Positions 55,801 to 64,000 of a stretch of DNA of 64,000 bases are shown piece by piece. Position 1 is the stretch's first letter. Every line of letters begins with the position of its first letter. Both the position numbers and the translations under genes were made by a program. This DNA comes from Strigops habroptila (taxonomy: Eukaryota; Chordata; Aves; Psittaciformes; Psittacidae): contig NC_044288.2 in the NCBI RefSeq assembly GCF_004027225.2, forward strand, positions 21,958,744 to 22,022,743, read 5' to 3'. Below the pieces are notes generated by a model. That model saw only the letters and a program-made list of their open reading frames with translations. It was not told the DNA's origin and searched no databases.

Positions 55801-58140
55801 ACAACTAACAGCAGTTCTCCTTTGGTACAGGGCTCTGCTCACTTTGCCTGATGCCATTCCAGCCCAGTGAAGCATCACCCTCAGCAGCACTACCTGCACT
55901 GTGGCAGACCTCCACGTCAGCCAGCACATCCCACCGCACTCTGGAAACCAGCTGGAGATGGAGCTGCGAGTCCAGAATCAAGTGCCTGACTTTATCTGGG
56001 CTGAGGGGTGTCATGTAGGAGCTCAGGCTGACTGGCAAATGGGAGAGACACCAGCATCAGGCAGAGAGTGAAGGAAGGCATTCCACCAGCAAGGTGGGAC
56101 CAGCAAGGTCTGGCATAGGCAGACCCCAAGCTCACAACCTGCACTACCTGGCTGCTTTGGAGAGGACATGGTCAATGCACACTTGTTTTTGGGCTTTGCT
56201 GCAGTGTAGCCTGTGCAACAAGGCTGGAGTTAGATCCATCCCCAAAGCAGTGCCAGATCAACAGGCGATGCTCCCAGCTGGGCTGTGCTGTCTCTACAGC
56301 GGCCAGGCTCGCTGTCTGCTTAACACCCATCTCTGCCTCAGCAGCCTCCACGCTCACCCTTATTATCACGCTCTTCTCCATCCTTCCTCCTCATGCTACC
56401 TGATGATCTCTGTGCTGGATCCTGCCTGGAGACAGATGATGTGCTGGGCAGGACTGGCAAAGTTTATTAAGTTGGGGTGGAAAGCTCTGGCAGACTGGGT
56501 TCACAATTAGGCTCCCAAAGGCAAGATCATAAAGCATTCAGACACTTGGGATACAGGCCTGATTACCAGCATCTTTCATCATTAAATATTAACACCAAGG
56601 CTGCTTAAAGGCCAGTGAAAGAATTATAGAATTTAATACCTATCACGCTCTATCAATAGGCCGGGAGAAATATGGTCCTTTCGCCTATAGTTTTTTTTTA
56701 ATGCCTCAATGTAAACGAGAAGACTGGCAAAATTAAACAGCACAATTCTTGGTTAGGAGCCACTGGGAATTGCAAACAGGGAGCACCAGGGATCAGACTT
56801 GTTTGATATGCTAGGGGAGCAAGCTCATTAAAACATAGGCATTGGTACCAGAAGGAGAGGAAATTAAAGTATAATTTAAGCAAAGAAATCCATCTACAGC
56901 GAGCGTCTCCAGCCCTCAGCACTCCCCACTGTGGCTGTGGGCTCCCTGGGACGCCGGCCAGTTCCAGCCTGATGGCCTGGGCCAAAGGGCATTTGCCACT
57001 GCAAAACTACCCTGACTGTGCTGAGGCACAGGACAGGGCATGGAATCCTCCCTAAGTGCCCACATACCCCTTTGCCATAATACATGTGGGGTGTGATGGC
57101 CAGGACACAAGGCTGGAGCTTCCCACCATCACTCACGGCTCCTTTACCCAGAGCAGAAAGTTGGGAAACGTCCTGGCAGCCTCAGGAAAGATCATGCTCT
57201 GTGACATGGTGGTTGTCTTTGCTTCCTTGTTTTGTGTTCTTGTGCTAAGCTGTATCAGGATAAAGGTGCCTGGGTCAGGTGGCCTTTTTTGGAGGCCAAA
57301 GCCAAAGCTTTTTGGTGGACAGATCCTGTGCCCAAAGCATCAGAGCAGGCAGAAGGGCTCAGCAGGAGCTGGGACCATCGTGCAGCACAGCCAAGAGCTG
57401 CAAACCCACCATCCCCAGAGCTCCCATGGCAGGACCACCCCAAATGCCTACAGAGGGGAACTTGCCCACCCCATGGGGAAAGCGCAGCACAGCCCAAACA
57501 GCTCAGAAAACCTTGCTGGGTGCTAACCAGCTGTGGGCTTAAAACAGCCTGTGCCTTGCTCACAGTTCTATCATCCATCACCGTATTACAAACTGATGTA
57601 GTGCTCCAGGAAGAGTTTAAACTGATGTGCTGGTACAGATGCCTGCTTCGCGTGAGAAAACAAGGACCCGCAGGGGTCCCAGTAGCATGGCTGGCCCACG
57701 GCTGTCCTTCAGCAGTCCCCCCACACCGTTGTTTTTCCTCCCAGCCCTCCTGCAGCCCTCCTTCCTGCTGTACACACGAATGAATTGTTGCTGCCCGCTC
57801 CCTCATTGCAGGCATGGCAGCAGAGCCAGTCAATACAGTAATGAAGCGGCCCAAGTGAAGCCAGCCGGGTGCATTCCGACCTGTCCCTTAGCAAACACGG
57901 ACACACACGGCTTCTCCTGCTGCCACAGCCGGGTCTGTGGGCTGAGATCCCCCCTGGCTCTCCTGCCCTCTGCTTTTCCTCCAGCAAACAGCCCTGCTGA
58001 TGGCTGTGCAAACAACACTGCACATGGCCAAGGCAATCTGCAGCTCAAATTGGAGCCAGAGCACTTAATACCTGTGAACTAGCACCCCCCTAAAAGCTGT
58101 CCTGGTGCCCGAGTCTGGCTTTTCCCTGCAGAAGGGACCC
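52885..58140. other. gene-free stretch
   Basis: No gene or interspersed repeat recognised. GC-rich parts at 54.1-54.6 and 57.3-58.0 kb carry open frames of 100-200 codons, several starting at non-ATG codons and none with a known domain. Bases 56590-56700 are AT-rich. Confidence 0.45.
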
Positions 58141-58183
58141 TCCATGTCCCTTCCAGTCCAAACCATTCTGTGATTCTATGAAT
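58141..58183 (+). mobile_element. CR1 LINE 3'-tail fragment
   Basis: TCCATGTCCCTTCCAGTCCA followed by AACCATTCTGTGATTCTATG. Only the last 40-45 bp of CR1, plus orientation. Confidence 0.85.
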
Positions 58184-61100
58184 CCTGGCTCTGTATTTTC
58201 TTGGATGGGGATAGTGCCACACTACTGAGACTGATGGCTGCTATTGGACATATGGCATCAATATGGTGGGATGCTCCCTCCAGCTCAGAGATGAGATGTT
58301 ACCACCCTCCTAAAGACTCTCTCCTGGCCTATGCTTCCCTTTCCATATGGATAAAAATGGCTCAGAAGATTTTGCTACACAAAGTCAATGCATTTCCCTC
58401 AGTTGTATCTTCTATAGAAGCACCGGGACTGGTTTGACTTGCAGAAACATTGTCAACTCCTGGCCAGCAAGGTGCCCAGCCTTAAGCTGAAGGAGTAAAG
58501 CCATTAGCAGAGCTGCCATCCTATCCAGCATTTTCCAGGCTTTGGTTCCTTATAGCCACACTTCGATGGGAACTCAGAGGATACTGGATCAAAACAGTCA
58601 CACTGGATCAAAACATGCTCACATGTCAGTATAAACTCAAATTGCTGGCTCGTACCAGCCAGAAAGTATTGATATGCAAACTCTGTACCACCAGGCTTTG
58701 TGCCAGAGCACATATCACCTGTCCTGCCACAGGCAGCAGAAACCTGGCATAAAACCATACCTGTGTTACCTGCTCCATATCACACACAACAGAAGTGTGA
58801 TCACGTGCCTACGCGTCTTCAGGACCTCATTTTACAATACACAGATGTGTGTCCCAGGCAGATAAGTGGCTGAAATAAGACCCAGAAAATTCACACTTGC
58901 TTCAGTTGCAAAGGAAAATCAGTGGCACCATTGGAGCTGTGACTGTCCAGCAGTTTCTGGATTGGGATCTCAGGACATGTTCCCTTTAGGGAGCAAGGGG
59001 AAAGACTCCTGAGCTGGTTTGCTCTCTGGTTGTCTGCAAGTACCAAGCCTAACCCTCTGATACAAATCAGAGCAGTTCAGAGCCTCATGTAACTCATAGC
59101 AGCCAGCTCAGTGAATACCTGAGCACAATCAAATTGTAATTTTTCATGCTTTCAGCGTGCACACAACTGGAAATAAGATCATGGGAGCTGCCCAAGCCCA
59201 GAGGTGACTGAGATAGGAGCACGGGTCACAAAGGCAGTAGGGGTGCACACAGGGCATTAGTAGGGAGAACCTGTAGGTATCTGCAAGCTAGTACGTAAGC
59301 CTCTCCCCTGCCCTTCTCCCCACACTGCTATCACCTCTGGTTTATCCTCTTTACCCATTACGTTTGCCCCTAAGGCTCCGAGCACTGCTGCCCTGCACCC
59401 TCTGTGCGCTGGGTGCTGCTCCCCGGGGCTCCCCCCACCGCTCTCCCAAAACCAGGCAAGGAACCAGTTGCAGAGTCAGAAAGGCAAATCCAGACACGAC
59501 TGACTCCAGGGAGCCTGATTGAAATAGCTAATTAGGTTCTCACAGCCGTTTGCTTGCAAGAGGAAGACATATCCCACTCCATATTTTCTAATGAATCCCG
59601 CTCAATGTATTCTAATGATTTGCTTAAGCAAGTTTGCAGTGTTTCCAGGCTGCAACTCCAGCGTGGCCCTCTGCAGCCTTCTCCAGATGCTGAGGGAAGC
59701 TTTTGATACTCGCTCAAATTTACCTTTCCCTGCTGGTATGCAGGTTTTCTTATCTTTCCCATCACGGTAGTGCAAATTCCACCTCCAGGTGCCATACAAA
59801 ACAATCCTCCCTTTCCCCTGCTTACGCTATTTAGATGCACACAGATGGTTGTAATTTTTTCTTCTCTTTTGAGCATCTCTCAGGGAATCTAAAGAGGTGA
59901 ACTCTTCTACCCCCCCAACCAGCAGAGCCCACCATGGCATCACAAACTGACACTGGGGCTCCAGACTCACATTTCGCATCCTGGGAGCTGCATTCCCATT
60001 ACCCATAAGTACTCTGATCCCACAAACATTTATAGATGCAAACATCTTCCCGGCTGCAGAAAGTTATACTGAGCTCAGGAGGACTGTCTCTAAATAACAT
60101 TTTGCCTGTGTCGAAATATTAGGCATTATTTTGACCAAATCATCTATTTTAATTGTTATTTTCAAAGGCAGTCACTCTGCAGTGATTTTTCTTTTTAAAT
60201 TATATTGTTTATTGCTTCTTGGTCCATTATCTCTGAGCTGTGTGGAGATATAGGCTTTTTCTCTATCTGTGCTGTTATTTTACTAGAGGCTAAGGTCATA
60301 CTAACTTATGAGAGTTGCCAAAACCATGTTTCTTTCTCTATATACATTTTAATACCCACACTTGACTTTTCCCAGTGTTTTATTCTTCTCCAACGCACGT
60401 ATCTTTCCCTGGGGAATTGCCAGTGTGGCAATAAATCACTGCTAATTCTCTTCACTGCTAGTCACACCCTTCTTTATACAAATTTAATTCTTCGCACATT
60501 CATTTGTATACTGCTTATCAAGAATGCTCACTTTAAGAAAAGAACTTAGTCTTTTCCTAGTTGCCCATTTTTTTACCTTTCCCCTCTTCCTTTTCCTTCC
60601 CTTGGAATGAAGTACCCCAACGACTTTGAGCTGACATTGGCTTCACACCATCCCTGTTATACTGCAATGGTTTTCTCTGAGATACTTTTGCAGAAAGTCC
60701 CTTCTTTGTGCTACACACCCATGGCTGCACCATTACCTTACACAGCTTCTTTGCCTGCTATTTTTTCCTACAGGTCTTAAGAAACTCCAAGTCGCCTCCT
60801 GCTATTCCATTTTGCATTGAGGTTTTTTAAACCTTGGCTCCTTGTGTGCCCGTACTGAAATCACACTGAAGTCTGTGTCTTTTCTTCATGCATCTCTCAT
60901 GTGCTGCAGGTCTGTAGTCTGTGGAGACTTAATTATAGAGCCTTTTAAGATTCCTCTGGGAGCTGTGGCACTAGTAGATTTTAATATCCCTACAACATTG
61001 TCATTAGTATTATTACTTCTACCACTATGATTAGTATACTGTGGGCAGAACGAGTGGCTCCAAAGAGGTCAGTCACATTCCTGATTCAAGCAGTTTAATC

Positions 61101-64000
61101 TAAGGAATCAAATGCAGGTAATAATTGAAGACAGAGATTCTATGCCTGCATGCTGGAATGGCAAGCATGTTTGTCATTAATAAAGTGCAGCAGGGCTCGT
61201 GCTGACCTGGATGCTGCTGGGTGGGAGCAAGTTTGGGAGGGAAATGAGGAGCTGGGGCTGATGGAGCAGAGTGTTCCAACAGGGCATGAAGCAGCAGAGC
61301 TACGATGCCCAGCCACTGCTGGGGAGTGCTGACTGCCTCAGGGATGAGTGTGTTTCAACCCCTGTGGCTCTCCCCTTGTCAAACAGGGTGTTGCCCTGTG
61401 CCTATAGTGGGGTGGGCAAACGCACCTTGTAGCAAGGCTCACCATTGGCATCTCTGGTCCTGTGTGCTGCATGTAACCTGGGTGCTGCTCTTCCTAACCC
61501 AGTTTAGAGAGCAGAGGTGGCCAAATGGCTTTCAGGGAATAAACATGTTCATGATGTTGCCTGGTCATTTCTGCCTCTCTCTGACACCACACCTCCACCC
61601 ACCCCAGTGAAAGCAAGCTGCTGCTCTGCATAGCACTTGGGCACCTTAAAGCACTCAAAGTCACCCAGCTTTTTGGCCTGTGAACTATTAAAAACTTTTA
61701 AAAAAGGTCAAACCCCACCTTTGTGGGCTGTGTGTGAATCTCCATCCTCACCCGGAGGCATCTGGGCTGGAGGCAGAGGGATGCATGCATGCTCTGTGCT
61801 GCCTAAGAGCACCACGGCAGCTGTTGAAGGAGTCAAAAAGCACCAGCTCTATGAGAACCTATTTTGGGTTTCCAGACCTATGCCCACCATTCAGCTGCTG
61901 CCCCCTTCAAGCTGTTAAACATCCAGAAATCCTGGGAAAATAGCCAAATTTCCTTTTTACTGAACAATAGTTCTGTTGAGGTGAAGATGCCCAAGGAAAT
62001 CCTCATGTGGGATAATTTGAGAGCAGTGAAGCAAGGCAGGCTCGCACTGGCTGAGGTTGTCGCCCTATAACAGAAATCACTGCTGCACAAGGCGGATTTG
62101 CAGCAGCAGGAAGTGGGAAAATCCTGTTCCAAACAATACAGATGGTGCTATCATATCTCCCAGCAACATTCACCAAAAATTACGGACCAAGGTGAAGACA
62201 TGCTAAAGGATGAGAAATTCCATAAAGGGCCCTTCCATTTCTACAAGGGAAAAAAAAATGCAGTCAAAGATTAAATGCCAGTTTGAAGAGGTGTTCATGC
62301 GTACTTCAAGGAAGAGGTCCAATATAGAAAACAAGAAAAGAACATTTCTGAGAACTTGAATTAAGTACAAGGTAACTTGGCATCATTCCTATCCGTTCCT
62401 GAAATTTTCCAGACTATCTTTTTCTCTTTTACTTTACATGCAGCTCTTAGAAAGGCTTTGCTACATCAAAGATACTTTTTGTCTCCTTTGTTCAAATGTA
62501 TAAATTTGCCTAGAAAAATTAGAAATATCATCAGCGGTGAAAAATAATTTATTTGTAAAAGGAACTAACTTTCGTTTGAACTAGAGCTGGGAATTGAGAT
62601 AATGTCTATGAATATGTGGAATGAATAGATGGAAGTATCTGAATTTATGGAAATACATGAATTCTCTTTTGCTGATAGAAAATTACAGTCAGGCCCCATT
62701 GCGAGCCAAATTAATATTCCACATAATCTCATTCCCCACACAGGAGCCCAAAGACACAATTGATCTTGCTTCCACTAAAATCAATGGGCAAAACTCATGG
62801 AGCAGGTCTCCCAGCAGCACTGTGACACCTGAGCTAACGCAGATTCACACCTTCTGCCCATGCCCAAGAAGCTTTGTTACTTCTCAGATTAGGTTTGAAT
62901 TTATGATCCCACGCCAGGCCCTTATTTTTCTGCTGTAAATCACATACATAAAGCTTCATGGGAGCATCAGTAATTATGCTTATCACCCAGAGGTCACCTT
63001 TTTAGGTCTTCAATCTCCCTCTAAAGTAAGATGTTTTTCTTAACCAAGGTTGCCGTGAGAGGCTCCGCGCTTGCAGTCTTGCATGGAGGAATATTAGTGC
63101 TACCAGACATTATTTTTTATTTCTCTTTCAATTGCATTGATTTTTTATCTATTTTATTCCAAGAAGGAGCTGTGGCACCTATTTCACATTCAGAGTCTGC
63201 CTCAGGAGCTGTAATAACTTGAAGCACTGGGGATGCTCAAACCAGTGCATAGCTGGAGCATAGTTAGATTCGTGGTTGGTCCTGCCAGCTCAATGTCTTC
63301 AGCATCTGCTGAGAGAAGGGAAAATGTGGCATCTCACAGCCTCCTGGGACAGCAGGGTGTCCTAATGGCCCAGAAGTCAGTGTCTCTGGGCACATATTAG
63401 GGGTGATCAGCATTCCTCCCCAACAGGGCTGCAGTTGCTGATTTATTAATGTAGCAGTTAAAATCAAACCAGCATGGGAGAGTATCTAACTCAGCTACAG
63501 CCAAGACAGGCATGCTAAAGGCAGACAACTTTTTCCCTTGATATATAAGCAATATCCACTTCTCAAAACAGATCCCAAACTGTGTAACCCAGAGGAAAAA
63601 GAGGCTTGATAAAGATTGCACTATTCAGCTTTTGCGTGGTAGAGAGTTACACTTGCCTAAGAGGCACAGAGGAGAACGTGGCTTTTCTGAACTGGGCAGT
63701 GATGCTTGCACGGGGACAAATCAATTTAGAAACTACTTGCAATGACCCAGGATTACAAAACAGACAATGACAGTCACTTGCAAACTCACAGCAGCCTCTC
63801 ATCCCAGCTTCTCCCCTGCCTCTCATCCCGGCTGCAGAACACGCTGTGCATTGTCACAGGAAGAGCCTGCTGCTGGCAAAGCTTTATTCTCATGTCTGAG
63901 GTGCTCTGTGTGGGGGCAGCAGCTGGGCAGAAATCTCAATACAGATATGATAAAATAAAACAGGGCCAGGAAAAAATAGTGCTTAAAGCACCAGCCTCAT
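58184..64000. other. gene-free stretch, right edge
   Basis: No gene or interspersed repeat recognised. The segment 60.1-61.1 kb is T-rich/AT-rich, with a strong pyrimidine tract plus CTACAG ending near 60774. A second AT-rich block is at 62.4-63.2 kb. These may be decayed repeats or conserved non-coding DNA; I could not tell which. A 19-bp-period duplication at 58583-58615 is listed separately. Confidence 0.45.
58583..58615 (+). repeat. 19-bp period direct repeat
   Basis: ACTGGATCAAAACA occurs perfectly at 58583-58596 and 58602-58615, separated by GTCAC. A short local duplication. Confidence 0.8.

Noticed and set aside
57255..57854. 199-codon minus-strand open frame overlapping long plus-strand frames
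   Set aside because: Starts at TTG. The overlapping long frames on both strands point to stop-poor composition rather than coding.
1..64000. Bacterial-type features: operons, CRISPR arrays, ribosome binding sites, prophage
   Set aside because: None present. The CR1 LINEs and vertebrate-like composition show a bird genome. Short direct repeats lack the regular repeat-spacer structure of CRISPR.
1..64000. tRNA, rRNA or snRNA genes
   Set aside because: No tRNA A/B-box pair with a cloverleaf, rRNA segment or U-snRNA signature was seen on either strand by eye. A covariance-model scan would be needed to exclude decayed copies.

Overview
The window looks like non-coding genomic DNA from a bird. 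The main evidence is a set of fourteen 5'-truncated CR1 (chicken repeat 1) LINE copies. Most end in the diagnostic ATTCTATG-type octamer tail, and they are the only interspersed repeat family I could recognise. No L1, Alu or MIR-like sequence was seen, and no endogenous retrovirus could be identified. Base composition is mixed (roughly half G+C by eye) and CpG is depleted outside a few islands, as in a vertebrate genome. The youngest CR1 copies resemble those of neoavian birds; an order-level assignment (parrot-like, for example) would be a guess.

I found no protein-coding exon that I can tie to a known gene. The open frames are short, have no recognisable domains, or lack an ATG. The window is therefore intergenic sequence, a long intron, or host to unrecognised non-coding transcripts.

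Layout. 0-2.9 kb: unremarkable sequence with a ~420 bp minus-strand CR1 and a short plus-strand CR1 tail. 2.9-14 kb: repeat-poor, with a G-rich quadruplex-prone tract near 4.1 kb, an AT-rich regulatory-looking block at 8.43-8.68 kb and a perfect RFX X-box match at 8.91 kb. 14-22.6 kb: four CR1 fragments, a CTG run and a strong 68-nt hairpin at 20.01-20.08 kb. 24.2-25.1 kb: the most regulatory-looking segment, with homeodomain/SOX/FOX motif clusters, a polypurine tract, a compact CpG-rich core and a possible 51-nt exon. 25-37 kb: palindromes, a local duplication with two TTTCGC-bearing units and one CR1. 37-46.5 kb: one CR1 tail, a GATA/homeodomain palindrome and AT-rich blocks. 46.5-47.6 kb: three CR1 pieces in the same orientation. 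50-52.9 kb: a candidate 72-nt exon, an ancient CR1 of ~0.9 kb still showing ORF2 C-terminal residues, and a second old CR1. 53-64 kb: one CR1 tail and long AT-rich stretches with nothing recognisable.

The best candidates for undescribed biology are the miRNA-precursor-like hairpin at 20012-20079, the CpG/motif cluster at 24240-25110, and the 72-nt exon-like segment at 50028-50099. All of these come from reading by eye and need folding, conservation and transcript data. No gene pathway can be described for this window.
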